Shown here one piece after another: positions 20,364-29,788 of a stretch of 64,000 nt of DNA. The DNA lies in assembly GCA_964423615.1 (NCBI GenBank), contig CAYRFQ010000023.1, forward strand, positions 1-64,000. The letters are read 5' to 3'. Position 1 is the first letter of the stretch, and each line of letters opens with the position of its first letter. The notes beneath the pieces are model-generated. The model was not told where the DNA came from and made no database searches. It was given only the letters and a program-made list of their open reading frames with translations. The stretch is from CAYRFQ01 sp964423615. GTDB lineage: Bacteria > Planctomycetota > Planctomycetia > Gemmatales > Gemmataceae. The translations under genes were made by a program, and so were the position numbers.

Positions 20364-21967
20364 TGGGAAGAATCCGACGGCGACAACTGCTCGACAACCT
20401 GTTGACTCTCGCCGCGGTGTTGGCCGTCTTGGTTCTCGCTACCATCCTGGTGATCGTCCTCGGTCCGATCATAGGCCGAGGCTATTCGGCCATTTCGTTC
20501 CACGCGACAGTCGAGTTCCGCAAGATGCAGTTCGAACTCCACAACCGCGGCGATGAGGAAGCCCTCAAAGAAGACATGGCAGCCGCCGAGGCCGCGCGGA
20601 AGCCGGTTTACGACCTCCTCGATAGCTACAACAACTCCATGGCTCAGTTCGGTGATCAAGACCACTGGTTGGATCGCACGGACGAAATCTACGACACCGT
20701 CCGGACACAGCTCCGGGAGAAAAAGGCCGATTACGCCGTGAGAAAGAGCATAAGGGGCATGCGATCGGACCTGCGTGATGTCTTCCGATCCAAAAACGAA
20801 GCGGAGCAGAAGAAGGTCCTTGCGTTGGTCTTGGCAAACGAGAAAGACAAACGTCTCGAAGGTACGGACGCTTACAAATTCTTTGAGCTGGCCCAGCAAT
20901 ATAAAAAACTCATGAAACGCGTGCCCGTGACAGACTATCAAGCACTTCGGACCGCACTCAAGAAACTATTCGGGCCACGTCTGGGTGAGCCGAAACCAAA
21001 GCTGGCGATGCAAAGATTCGGCGTTCATCGAATGGACTTGGCCGAGAAAGCCCTGGACAACTTTCTTTACGACGAACAGTGGGTGTCGGAAGGCCCCGGA
21101 AAACTCCTCGTCAAGAAACGCATCCCGCGACAGAAGAAATTCGAAGGGACAGATTTAGAACACCTCTTTCCTCTGGTCGAAAACAACCTGAAAGACATGC
21201 TCCGCCCCGAGCCCACGTACTATTGGAGTTACTTCCTTGACGACAGCATTCCCGGACATTACTTCGGCGGGGTCGGACCAGAGATCCTGGGAACACTACT
21301 CGTAACGCTCCTGGCCGTTGCCATTGCCTTTCCCATCGGGGTCGTCTCGGCAGCCTTTCTCACCGAAGTCGCCAGCCAAAATCTTCTCTTCAAGTTGTTG
21401 CGGATGTGCATCAATACGCTCGCTGGAGTGCCGAGTATCGTGTTCGGACTATTCGGCCTCGCGTTTTTCGTCTACTACGTCACTGGCAAACCTTGTGTGT
21501 TCTCGGCCGCACTGACGCTTGCCGTTTTGATCCTGCCGGTCATCATTCGGGCGAGCGAAGAAGCCATCCGGGCCGTTCCCCAAAGTTACAAAGAAGCGGC
21601 GTTGGGCTTGGGTGCGAGCCGGTCATGGTGCTTTCTCAGTGTCCAATTTCCGGCAGCGTTGCCGGGGATCCTTACGGGAGTGATCTTGAGCATCGGACGT
21701 GCGGCGGGAGAAACAGCCCCAATCCTGTTCACCGGAGCTGTTGCCGTCGGACCAGCGCTCGAGGTGACCGGACCGAACGTCCTTTGGCAACAGACACGGA
21801 TGCTTTCATACTCCAGCTACGACATGGCCGTTTCCGACCGAGTGGCCGCGATGGTGCCACATCAACAATACGGAATGGTCGCCACGTTGATCGTATTGGT
21901 GTTGTTGTTGAATCTCGTGGCGATCGGGATACGGTGGCGGATCAGTGCTCGGTTGCGTGGCGGATAG
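20360..21967 (+). CDS. pstA: Phosphate ABC transporter permease PstA with large insertion
   Basis: This is the PstC partner permease. The C-terminal 230 residues are a normal PstA: LGTLLVTLLAVAIAFPIGVVSAAFL, the INTLAGVPSIVFGLFGLAFFVYY segment, EEAIRAVPQSYKEAALGLGASRSWC and GRAAGETAPILFTGA. The 535-residue length is far above the usual 280-300. After the first membrane helix (TLAAVLAVLVLATILVIVLGPIIG) about 245 charged residues are inserted (FRKMQFELHNRGDEEALKEDMAAAEAARK and on). They are predicted helical, perhaps coiled-coil, and probably extracytoplasmic. An AAGGAGG site precedes ATG 20360. No pstB or phoU follows in this window; the next gene is convergent. Confidence 0.88.
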   Translation: MMGRIRRRQLLDNLLTLAAVLAVLVLATILVIVLGPIIGRGYSAISFHATVEFRKMQFELHNRGDEEALKEDMAAAEAARKPVYDLLDSYNNSMAQFGDQDHWLDRTDEIYDTVRTQLREKKADYAVRKSIRGMRSDLRDVFRSKNEAEQKKVLALVLANEKDKRLEGTDAYKFFELAQQYKKLMKRVPVTDYQALRTALKKLFGPRLGEPKPKLAMQRFGVHRMDLAEKALDNFLYDEQWVSEGPGKLLVKKRIPRQKKFEGTDLEHLFPLVENNLKDMLRPEPTYYWSYFLDDSIPGHYFGGVGPEILGTLLVTLLAVAIAFPIGVVSAAFLTEVASQNLLFKLLRMCINTLAGVPSIVFGLFGLAFFVYYVTGKPCVFSAALTLAVLILPVIIRASEEAIRAVPQSYKEAALGLGASRSWCFLSVQFPAALPGILTGVILSIGRAAGETAPILFTGAVAVGPALEVTGPNVLWQQTRMLSYSSYDMAVSDRVAAMVPHQQYGMVATLIVLVLLLNLVAIGIRWRISARLRGG

Positions 21968-22005
21968 GACCAAGTTCGAAGACAGTCGCCACGCACCAAA
22001 CTACC

Positions 22006-23739
22006 TCAACTTACCTGTCCCTTCGCTTCCTCCTGATTCGCCTCCCGCACCTTGCGTCTCTGAATCTTCCCGAGGAAATTCTTCGGCAGTTCTTTGACCA
22101 CGTTGATTCTCATCGGTCGCTTCTGTTTGCTCAGCGAATCGAGACAGTGTTGCTGGAGCGCGGTCAGGTCCACCGAACCATTCTCGGGAACAACGTAAGC
22201 GACGACGATTTCCCCTCTCTGCTCATCGGGCTCGCCCACAACCGCTGTTTCGGCGACACCAGAGAACTTGTTGATGGCCTCTTCGACCTCCGCCGGAAAG
22301 ACGAGGAACCCCGACGTCTTGATGATGTCCTTCTTGCGGTCGACGATCCGGAAATACCCATCTCGATCACGCTTGGCTATGTCACCGGTGTAAAGCCAAC
22401 CATTCCGCAACGCAATGGCCGTTTCTTCAGGGTTGTTGAAATAGCCCTTCATGACTTGCGGTCCACGAATGATCAACTCGCCGGCCTCCCCGATGGGCAT
22501 CTCTTCCAGGCCGGTGGCCTCGTCGACGATCCGAGCTTCGGTGTCCGGCAACGGCAAGCCGATCGATCCCATTCGCGAACCTCCGCCGAGTGGGTTGGCG
22601 TGGGTCACGGGACTCGCCTCCGAAAGGCCATATCCTTCGACGACGTTCTGGGCTCCGTAACTTTGGAACTCGTCGCGTGTCGCCGCCGAAAGTGCCGACG
22701 CTCCCGAGATGACCGCGCGAATCGAAGACAGGTCACGTGGCTTGTTACGAAGACTCCGATTGAGGGCATTCAACATGGCCGGAACCGCTGGCAACAGTTG
22801 GACCTTTTCGCGTTCGATGATGTCGAGAACGGCTTCGGCTTCGAACCGAGGGTGCAAGTGGATCGTTGCTCCGGTAGCAAGGCTGCTCAATGCGCACACC
22901 GAAAGTCCGTAGGCATGGAAGAACGGCAACACTGCCAGAACGTCGTCCTTTCCTTCTTCGGAAAGACTCCAGTAGCGCAGTTGAGTCGCGTTCGCAACCA
23001 GGTTCCTGTGAGTCAACATCACGACTTTCGGCGAACCGGTCGTTCCTCCTGTCGGGACCATGACGGCAACGTCTTCTTCGGGCCGGACGTTGGGCACCAT
23101 CGGCCGCTCGACGGGCTTCAAAAGGTTGTCAAATCGATGAATCTTGTCCGTCTCAAGCAACCGCACCGGTCCCTTCCGACGGACCCGTTCGACGCGGTAG
23201 AGCCAACTCTTCCAGGTCGGCATCCGTTCAGCCAGCGACGTCACAATGACCCGTTCGAGTGGGCTCTTTTCACCATCCGGATTGGCCAACAAGTTTGGGG
23301 CCAATAAGTCGAGAGTGACAACGAGATGACAGTCGAGCAACCGCAACCATTTTTGGAGTTCTTCCGGAACCATCAGTGGGCTCAACTGCAACACCGTTGC
23401 TCCAGTCAACCAGGTCGCTTGCAACGCGATGAGGTATTCGGGGATGTTCGGCAACAACATGGCCACTCGGCGACCCGGACCAGCCCCCATTCGAGCCAAC
23501 GTCGCAGCCAAACGTTGCGAACGTTTGGCCAGTTCCGCATAGCTCGTAGGCTGGCCGTACAGGGTACACCCTGGACGATCGGGGAACCGCTGGGCAGTGG
23601 CTTCCAACAATCCGCTCAACGGGATCGAAGGGTACGCCAGTGAAGACGGTACGCCGCGAGGGTAGCCATCCAGCCACGGCCGTTCCCACAATGGGACGGT
23701 CGGATGAGTGGGCGAAACTTCTCTGGGCAATGTTTCCAT
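22006..23739 (-). CDS. Acyl-CoA ligase (long-chain fatty acid type)
   Basis: An AMP-forming acyl-CoA ligase of 577 residues, probably activating fatty acids. Family motifs in order are AVMVPTGGTTGSPKVVMLTHRN (P-loop; T instead of the usual S), VLPFFHAYGLS, GYGLSEASPVTHANP, LYTGDIAKRDRDGYFRIVDRKKDIIKTSGFLVFPAEVE and a C-terminal catalytic-lysine region LPKNFLGKIQRRKVRE. The pattern is closest to FadD/long-chain enzymes, but chain length cannot be read from sequence. It is convergent with pstA and stands alone. The ATG at 23739 has no strong ribosome site. Confidence 0.85.
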   Translation of the reverse strand: METLPREVSPTHPTVPLWERPWLDGYPRGVPSSLAYPSIPLSGLLEATAQRFPDRPGCTLYGQPTSYAELAKRSQRLAATLARMGAGPGRRVAMLLPNIPEYLIALQATWLTGATVLQLSPLMVPEELQKWLRLLDCHLVVTLDLLAPNLLANPDGEKSPLERVIVTSLAERMPTWKSWLYRVERVRRKGPVRLLETDKIHRFDNLLKPVERPMVPNVRPEEDVAVMVPTGGTTGSPKVVMLTHRNLVANATQLRYWSLSEEGKDDVLAVLPFFHAYGLSVCALSSLATGATIHLHPRFEAEAVLDIIEREKVQLLPAVPAMLNALNRSLRNKPRDLSSIRAVISGASALSAATRDEFQSYGAQNVVEGYGLSEASPVTHANPLGGGSRMGSIGLPLPDTEARIVDEATGLEEMPIGEAGELIIRGPQVMKGYFNNPEETAIALRNGWLYTGDIAKRDRDGYFRIVDRKKDIIKTSGFLVFPAEVEEAINKFSGVAETAVVGEPDEQRGEIVVAYVVPENGSVDLTALQQHCLDSLSKQKRPMRINVVKELPKNFLGKIQRRKVREANQEEAKGQVS

Positions 23740-24276
23740 GGGGCACCTATTATTCGCATCGCAAAGTGAGTGGAGAGATATTCAGATGATGAGGCCGACG
23801 GGAGAACGTCGTGTTCCGTCAATCATCACGCACGCAATTCAGAAGAGTTTCTAAAGACAGGTGTCCGCAAGCGCGAGGGGATTTGATTCACAAACAAATC
23901 GGAATTGAACGAAGTGAGATTTGAACCTGCAAAACACGAGTTCAAATCACGCTAAGTCCAACTTGTCCATTATACGATCGAAGAGACTCAAAGACAAGCT
24001 CTTCGGCTACAAGGAACACTCTTGGATGCTCCTCTGTATTTTGGAATTTGGATTTACCGCGAAATCGTATGTCCACGCGGCTGGCGTGTACTTCTTCCGG
24101 ACTGCCGTTGAATGCTCCTCCGGCTTTTGGAGTTTGTTGTGTTCAAAAAAAGGAACACTCTCGATCCGGTCAACGATGGCAACATTCCGAATTCTTACAA
24201 GAATGCTCGGTTCGCTTGTATTAAACTGAGATGCGATTTTGCGTTGGCCCAGTTCTACAAATGCAAGGAACTCGAA
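23740..24276. other. Intergenic region with hairpin and repeat B
   Basis: Holds a hairpin at about 23921-23953 (GAGATTTGAAC paired with GTTCAAATC, one extra base) that superficially recalls a tRNA T-arm. It also holds a family B repeat flanked by a 12-bp direct repeat (24011-24161). No gene is supported. Confidence 0.4.
24011..24161 (+). repeat. Dispersed repeat family B, copy 1, flanked by direct repeats
   Basis: The core reads TGCTCCTCTGTATTTTGGAA, TTTACCG and TCCACGCGGCTGGCGTGTAC, closely matching 27696-27780. The 12-mer AAGGAACACTCT occurs at 24011-24022 and again at 24150-24161 around it, which could be a target-site duplication or an unrelated direct repeat. Confidence 0.65.
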
Positions 24277-25536
24277 ATGAAATACACGCTGTCATTAACC
24301 ACCAGCTTGTTGCTCGTCCTGATGGCCTTCGGACACCCGGCATCCGCTGCGACTTACGAGGTCTCGATTCGGCCACAGAAACAGGAAAAATACAAATCCG
24401 CAAAATACCGGCTTTGGCTCCCCGACGGCATCAAGAACATCCGGGCGATCATCGTCAGACAACACGGTTGTGGTCGTCACGGATTGGACCACGCGAACGA
24501 CCTCCAATGGCAAGCCCTGGCGACCAGACATCATTGCGCCTTGCTCGGCACCGACTACTTGACCAAAAAGGCTTGTTCCGACTGGTTCGAACCCTCCAAC
24601 GGATCCAACCGAGCTTTTTTGACGGCTTTGAAGAACCTCGCTGCCCAGAGCGAACGACCCGAAATCGCAACCGTCCCCTGGGTCCTTTGGGGACATTCAG
24701 GAGGAGCTTTGTGGGCCATGAACATGGCCGACCGGCATCCGCGTCGAGTCCTCGGTGTGTTCGCTCGTTCGATGGCCATTGTCGATATCAACCCCAAGGC
24801 ACTCGACATTCCCATGATCTTGAATTACGGCGAAAGAGAGAAAAAAGGACGCTTCCAGCGAGTCCACCAAAAATCGATGGAGTCCTTCTCGAAAAATCGA
24901 CCCAAGGGAGCGTTATGGGCGATTGCCGTCGATCCAAAGTCGAGCCACGACTGCCGAAACTCGCGGCACTTGGCCATTCCGTTTTTTGATGCCATCTTGG
25001 CTGAGCACACACGGAAACCAAACAAGGCGTCCGATAGCCAGAGGTGGCGCACGAAAGGTTGGATCGGCCTTGCCAACAACACCTTCGACATTTCTCCTCG
25101 AACCAAACTCGAAAAACTGCCGAAGTTGTCCCATTGGCTCCCAAACAAAGCCGTCGCGATGGCGTGGCAAGAATACTGCAAGACAGGCGAAGTTCGTGAC
25201 AAGACGCCTCCTCCCGTCCCGACGAAGCTCACGGCCAACCTCGAAAGCGGTCAGGTCAAACTAAACTGGGCTGCAGACATCGATTTGGAATCGGGGATCA
25301 AGTTTTTCCACGTCTTGCGCAATGGAAAGAAAATCGCGACTGTCGGCGGAATGAAAACGAAGGGCAATCGCAACGGCCATTTCCAAATCCGAAACTATGG
25401 CGATGAACCCGAGCCCACCAACCCCACGATGACATTCGTTGATCCCAAAGGACAAATGGGCCAAACCTATCAAGTGATTGCCGAGAATTATGCAGGCCTA
25501 TTCTCTAAAAAGAGTCAAGCGGTGAATGCAAAATAA
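24277..25536 (+). CDS. Secreted alpha/beta hydrolase
   Basis: A 419-residue exported hydrolase. A signal peptide (SLTTSLLLVLMAFGHPASA) precedes an alpha/beta-hydrolase domain with an oxyanion region RAIIVRQHGCGRHG, the nucleophile elbow VLWGHSGGALWAM (G-H-S-G-G) and a candidate late His in SSHDCRNSRH. A C-terminal Fn3-like beta domain follows from about residue 310 (PPPVPTKLTANLESGQVKLNWAAD, ending FSKKSQAV). It is most likely an esterase or carbohydrate esterase; the substrate is unknown. ATG 24277 has an AAGGAA site six bases upstream. The sulfatase downstream (111 bp) may be co-transcribed, suggesting joint use on sulfated polysaccharides. Confidence 0.75.
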   Translation: MKYTLSLTTSLLLVLMAFGHPASAATYEVSIRPQKQEKYKSAKYRLWLPDGIKNIRAIIVRQHGCGRHGLDHANDLQWQALATRHHCALLGTDYLTKKACSDWFEPSNGSNRAFLTALKNLAAQSERPEIATVPWVLWGHSGGALWAMNMADRHPRRVLGVFARSMAIVDINPKALDIPMILNYGEREKKGRFQRVHQKSMESFSKNRPKGALWAIAVDPKSSHDCRNSRHLAIPFFDAILAEHTRKPNKASDSQRWRTKGWIGLANNTFDISPRTKLEKLPKLSHWLPNKAVAMAWQEYCKTGEVRDKTPPPVPTKLTANLESGQVKLNWAADIDLESGIKFFHVLRNGKKIATVGGMKTKGNRNGHFQIRNYGDEPEPTNPTMTFVDPKGQMGQTYQVIAENYAGLFSKKSQAVNAK

Positions 25537-25647
25537 CATAGGACAGGTTACAAACCTATGTCCTGTGCACCATAAATCCAACAACAAACACGGATAATTT
25601 CATCACGACTTGTTTCCAAGAATTTTACACTCAGGAGGTCACATTCT

Positions 25648-27525
25648 GTGATAACTAATCGTTCCAATCTCTGGTTGTCAATAACACTCATAATAGTTAG
25701 TCTGTCGGTTCTCGCCGTGCCGAGTTCAGTTCTTGCTGAGGAACAGACATCGAAACGACCAAACATCATATTCTTTTTGAGTGATGATCAGCGTTTCGAC
25801 GTCATGGGTTGTGCTGGACACCCTATCGTCAAGACTCCGACCATGGACAAACTCGCCAAAAACGGAGTTCGATTTCGCAACGCATTTGTGACGACCTCGA
25901 TCTGTGCGGCAAGCCGAGCTTCGATTTTCACCAGCTTATACGAACGAACACATCAGTATACCTTTGGAGAGGCACCCGTTCGGCCACAACACGTAGCCAT
26001 CTCGTATCCAACGTTGTTAAGGTTGGCCGGGTATCGGACGGGCTTCATTGGTAAGTTCGGTGTCTCGGCGAATCGCGAGGGCATGTTCGACTCCTTCGTT
26101 TCGTTATCTCGGGGGCCGTATATTCGAAAGGACAAAAAAGGAAGGCTCCGGCACATCTCCGAACAAGCCGGTGATCACGCAATTCAGTTTTTGAATAGTT
26201 CTAAGGAAGGTCAGCCCTTCTGCCTATCCATAAGTTTTAATGCACCCCATGCCGAGGACAGAGACAAGAAAAACCATTATCCTTGGCCGAAAGCCGTCGA
26301 TGGCCTCTATAAGAAGGTCGAAATTCCAGCACCCAAGTTATCCGCTCCCAAGATCTTCCAAAGCCAACCGAAGTTCCTTCAAGAATCGATGAACCGCGAT
26401 CGCTACTTCTGGCGCTGGGATACTCCGGAGAAATATGACCGAAATGTACGCGCGTATTTCCGCATGATAAGTGGCATTGATCGAGTCATGGGCCGAGTAA
26501 TCAACGAGTTGGAACGATTGAAAGTCGCTGAGAATACAATCATCATTTTCTGTGGCGACAACGGTTACTATTTGGCCAACCGTGGATTTGCAGGAAAATG
26601 GTCGCATTACGAAGACTCTTTGCGAATTCCCATGATCATCTATGATCCTCGATTGCCCGAATCCAAACGTGGCCGCGTCGTCGAACCCATGGCATTGAAC
26701 ATAGATATCCCAGCGACCATCATTGACGTTGCGGGCGTCAAACAACCCAAACTCTATCAGGGACGAAGTTTGATGCCGCTGATGCTCGGAAAGAAACAGA
26801 CCAATTGGAGAGAGGAATTTTTCTGCGAACATCTTATGCGCCATCCCGACATCCCAAAGTGGGAAGGTGTCCGTGGCCGGCGTTGGGTCTATGCTCGTTA
26901 CTTCGACCAGAATCCACCTTTCGAGTTCCTCCACGACCTCAAAAACGATCCCGACCAACTCAAGAACCTGGCCAACAATCCAACGTACGCGAAGACACTC
27001 GCAGAGATGCGACAGCGGATGGAAAAACTCCGGGACACCTACGGCGGGCCTTACAACCCTAGACCTCGACCAAAACGCAAGAAACGCTCACCCGCTCAAT
27101 TCCGGATGATCAAAATCCCAGCACGCGAACACGGTTACAGTAACTTTCAATCACAAGTGATCGATTCACAGAAAGAATTCACACAATTCGTGAAGAACGT
27201 CAAAAACCAGAAGCACTGGAACCGAAAACCTGACTTCCTCAAGGCTCTCCAAGGGACCAAGATCAACTTCAAAAACCAAAGCGTGGTTCTGGTTCGACAC
27301 ACCGAATCGTCGGGTTCGATACAGGTCCGTTTCACCAAGCCCAAATTAACTGACGGCAAGTTGCAATGTGTGATAGCCCGAAAGGTTCCCGAAGTCGGCA
27401 CGGACGACCTTGCGTTCTATTGTTTTGCGATCGTCGTTGACAAGCGTCGGGTCAGGGAAGTCTTCGTTTGGTCGGGCAAACGCGATGGGAAACCACGGCA
27501 AATGATCCGGATCACTGCAAAGTAG
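25648..27525 (+). CDS. Secreted sulfatase with C-terminal extra domain
   Basis: A type I (formylglycine) sulfatase of 625 residues, expected in the periplasm or exported. Signal peptide SITLIIVSLSVLAVPSSVLA. Catalytic features: RPNIIFFLSDDQRFD (metal Asp pair 46-47), C86-A-A-S-R90 for Cys-to-formylglycine conversion (Ala replaces the common Pro), IIIFCGDNGYYLANRG and GKWSHYEDSLRIPMIIYDP. The sulfatase part ends around residue 470. A further 130 residues (FQSQVIDSQKEFTQFVKNV...VVLVRHTESSGSIQVRF...FCFAIVVDK) form an extra beta-rich domain that recalls PrcB-like folds; this is tentative. The GTG start at 25648 follows AGGAGG with nine bases spacing. An anaerobic-type or FGE maturase would be needed elsewhere. 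Confidence 0.85.
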   Translation: MITNRSNLWLSITLIIVSLSVLAVPSSVLAEEQTSKRPNIIFFLSDDQRFDVMGCAGHPIVKTPTMDKLAKNGVRFRNAFVTTSICAASRASIFTSLYERTHQYTFGEAPVRPQHVAISYPTLLRLAGYRTGFIGKFGVSANREGMFDSFVSLSRGPYIRKDKKGRLRHISEQAGDHAIQFLNSSKEGQPFCLSISFNAPHAEDRDKKNHYPWPKAVDGLYKKVEIPAPKLSAPKIFQSQPKFLQESMNRDRYFWRWDTPEKYDRNVRAYFRMISGIDRVMGRVINELERLKVAENTIIIFCGDNGYYLANRGFAGKWSHYEDSLRIPMIIYDPRLPESKRGRVVEPMALNIDIPATIIDVAGVKQPKLYQGRSLMPLMLGKKQTNWREEFFCEHLMRHPDIPKWEGVRGRRWVYARYFDQNPPFEFLHDLKNDPDQLKNLANNPTYAKTLAEMRQRMEKLRDTYGGPYNPRPRPKRKKRSPAQFRMIKIPAREHGYSNFQSQVIDSQKEFTQFVKNVKNQKHWNRKPDFLKALQGTKINFKNQSVVLVRHTESSGSIQVRFTKPKLTDGKLQCVIARKVPEVGTDDLAFYCFAIVVDKRRVREVFVWSGKRDGKPRQMIRITAK

Positions 27526-27577
27526 CCGCATATCGACGTGTCAGACAAACAGTATTCGCCAGTATTATTTCCATACC

Positions 27578-27606
27578 ACCCCGCCGAGTCTCGACGGGGT
27601 ATTTTT
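27578..27606 (+). terminator. Rho-independent terminator
   Basis: An 11-bp stem with one mismatch (ACCCCGCCGAG with CTCGACGGGGT) is followed by ATTTTTC. It lies 53 bp after the sulfatase stop. Confidence 0.85.
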
Positions 27607-27695
27607 CTTTGACGTGAGTGTTCAGTATATTATTGATAGACTCCCTTCATGATAGAATGACCATCATGAACCAGACCCGATCTCCATTCGTCTGG

Positions 27696-27835
27696 TGCTC
27701 CTCTGTAATTTGGAATTGGGATTTACCGTAAAATCGCAGGCACACGCGAGCCGCGTGTACTTGCTCGGAATTACCGTAGGTCCACGCAGTTCGCGTATAC
27801 CTACAACGAACATGGAATTCCAAAATACATAGACA
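27696..27835 (+). repeat. Dispersed repeat family B, copy 2, with inverted ends
   Basis: Matches 24027 onward (TGCTCCTCTGTAATTTGGAA, TTTACCG). It contains two palindromic cores, GCACACGCGAGCCGCGTGTAC and CCGTAGGTCCACGCAG. Its right end (TGGAATTCCAAAATACATAG) is the approximate inverse of its left end, so the unit of about 140 bp has MITE-like symmetry. Confidence 0.65.
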
Positions 27836-27869
27836 CACCCCATTCGTTTGACCTCATTGGCGACTCTTC

Positions 27870-28604
27870 ATGTCTGATGCAAACAACTCATCCCGAAAGA
27901 ACAAGCAAGCTGATTCCAACAAGCAGACCGAAACTGCGAAACCCAAACGCCCCTTTGACATCAAGTTGGCCGCTCGGCGACTCCGCAAAGCCGTCGAACC
28001 CTATCCGAAAGCTGCGTTATTCGAACTCTATGCCTCGGGGCATCAGTCGGTTTTCGAACTTCTAGTCGCTTGCATGATTTCGATTCGGACGAAGGACGAA
28101 ATCACTCTTCCAACGTCGTTGCGGCTCTTCGAAAAAGCTCGAACGCCAGCCGAGTTAACGAAGCTCTCTGTGGAAGAACTCGACAAACTCATTGGCGACT
28201 GTGCGTTTCACAAAGGAAAAGCTGAGAACATCTACGCCATTGCTCTCGGTGCCGTCAAGAAACACAATGGCGAATTGCCCGGTGATCCCGACGTTTTGAC
28301 GTCTTTCAAAGGAGTCGGCCCAAAGTGCGCAAATCTCGCAATCGGCATTGCGTGCGGGAAAAATCTGATCGGGGTAGATTCCCACATTCATCGGGTGACA
28401 AACAGATGGGGTCTGGTCAAAACGAAAACCCCCGAACAGACCATGGACGCGTTGATGGAAAAATTGCCCAAGCGTTACTGGGTCGAAATTAATGCCCTCT
28501 TGGTCCCCTTCGGCAAGCACATTTGTGTCGGCGTGTCGCCGAAATGCTCGACTTGCCCACTCCTTGAAATGTGCCAACAAGTGGACGTGAAAAAACATCG
28601 ATAG
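27870..28604 (+). CDS. nth: Endonuclease III (base excision repair)
   Basis: A DNA glycosylase/AP lyase that removes oxidised pyrimidines. 244 residues with an N-terminal charged extension of about 27 residues, then the HhH-GPD fold: ELLVACMISIRTKDE (usual ...QATD replaced by RTKD), the hairpin SFKGVGPKCANLAIG with the catalytic Lys, and VDSHIHRVTNRWGLV with the catalytic Asp. The four Cys of the 4Fe-4S loop follow the C-x6-C-x2-C-x5-C spacing (CVGVSPKCSTCPLLEMC). It is a single gene between repeat copies. The ATG at 27870 is taken because it follows the family B repeat and no closer start is better; the ribosome site is weak. Confidence 0.92.
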   Translation: MSDANNSSRKNKQADSNKQTETAKPKRPFDIKLAARRLRKAVEPYPKAALFELYASGHQSVFELLVACMISIRTKDEITLPTSLRLFEKARTPAELTKLSVEELDKLIGDCAFHKGKAENIYAIALGAVKKHNGELPGDPDVLTSFKGVGPKCANLAIGIACGKNLIGVDSHIHRVTNRWGLVKTKTPEQTMDALMEKLPKRYWVEINALLVPFGKHICVGVSPKCSTCPLLEMCQQVDVKKHR

Positions 28605-29137
28605 GATCAGAGGACACAGAGAACAGGCCAGGGCTTTGGTTTCGGTGTTGAGCCCCAAAGCGACATTATTGAGAACTGTGCGGATAAAGTAGCAGGCACA
28701 CTCCGTGTGACGTCCGCTTCTTCTTGGGCTGGCCACGTCACACTCGGGTTGTCGGAGAAATCATTGCCGCGTTCGTCTTGGTTCTTTCAGCCACGCAGCG
28801 GTCTCAGATCCTAGCCGTGGGCGTGAGTCCACGGGGCACTGAGAGCCCCAATCTCTGTTCCGTGAGTTGGGACCCACGGTCAGCATCTCTCGCTCCTTCG
28901 AGACGGAAAATCCAAAACACGCCTCAACCGGACCTTCCTACATTCGCCGTTGCGTCTGTTGGCTATCGAACTCATTGGCCGCGTAGCTCTCAATAATTAC
29001 ACAGTTTACGCTGACATTAACGACCGGGAAGTGTCGTCGGTGTTCATTTCTTCGGGAAACATAAGACCTGAGGGTTGCACTTCGAACGATACGTTCCAAT
29101 AATAGGTATCGTTCGCCACTTACCGGACGGAGCTATT
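28605..29137. other. Intergenic region with repeat A copy 3
   Basis: Contains GGCACACTCCGTGTGAC near 28693, a palindromic tract also found inverted near 53570, and repeat A copy 3. No gene is supported. Confidence 0.4.
28783..28837 (+). repeat. Dispersed palindromic repeat family A, copy 3
   Basis: Reads CTTTCAGCCACGCAGCGG, CAGATCCTAGCCGTGGG and TCCACGGGGC. It is the most diverged in its first half, but the ATCCTAGCCGTGGG core and closing arm are kept. Confidence 0.75.
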
Positions 29138-29788
29138 ATGGCGCTAACTTCTGTACATAAACCAACAACGAGCCGGCCTTTTCGTGTGTTGGATGATCGT
29201 CTCCGGCGGCTGTATGCTGTTGGGTGTTGTCGTTCTCTGGATGAGTACCTTTCCGACACCCGAGCCCAAACGGCTCTCGAAGTCGCCTCGGAGTTTGCGG
29301 ACGGCACGACTTCATCGCAAGAACTGGAGAAGGCTCGCAAACGGATTCTTGCAGCTGCCCAGGAACTGGACGCACTGTTGATTGTTTCGTGTGCCTACAA
29401 GGCTGTCGCCCAGGCAACGCATCCCATTCCGCAATTCGTGTTCACGTTGACTCCCATTTACGTCGCCGAAGTCCACACCCGCAGTGCCCGGACGAATCCC
29501 CAGTTTGCCAAGAAATCGCAACGACACTTCCAACACGACTTGCTGCGTGAACTCCTCGGAGAACACCAATGCCCGACGAGTCGTTCGGCCCTCCTGCAAG
29601 CCCGCACCGAGCAAGTCAGCCGGATCGCTGATCATATTTACCGCCATCATCGCTTCGAAGACATGCCCATCCTCGGAGACGCCCTCGAAGAAGCTGGTCT
29701 GGTCGACGAAACCGTCTTGGCCCACTGTCGATCGAGTTCACACCATGTCCGGGGGTGTTGGGTCGTAGATACGTTGCTCGGCAAATAA
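29138..29788 (+). CDS. Gemmata-type conserved protein (HVRGCWV family), paralogue
   Basis: The 216-residue product shares the family frame of 7685-8293: RRLYAVGCCRSLDEYL at the start, then a helical middle, and FEDMPILGDALEEAGLVDETVLAHCRSSSHHVRGCWVVDTLLGK at the end. I took ATG 29138, which has a GGAG site six bases upstream; a longer frame begins 63 bp earlier. The function is unknown. The gene sits in a gap between nth and the phage-derived island, so it may mark the accessory boundary. Confidence 0.72.
   Translation: MALTSVHKPTTSRPFRVLDDRLRRLYAVGCCRSLDEYLSDTRAQTALEVASEFADGTTSSQELEKARKRILAAAQELDALLIVSCAYKAVAQATHPIPQFVFTLTPIYVAEVHTRSARTNPQFAKKSQRHFQHDLLRELLGEHQCPTSRSALLQARTEQVSRIADHIYRHHRFEDMPILGDALEEAGLVDETVLAHCRSSSHHVRGCWVVDTLLGK

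Noticed and set aside
21406..23307. Long plus-strand open frame (633 codons) opposite the acyl-CoA ligase
   Set aside because: Antisense to a gene with all AMP-binding motifs; arginine- and proline-rich, without motifs.
23900..23990. Possible tRNA on the minus strand (GGTTCAAATC tract)
   Set aside because: The tract pairs with a neighbouring GTGATTTGAAC to form a plain hairpin. No acceptor, D or anticodon arm with matching 7-bp acceptor ends was found.
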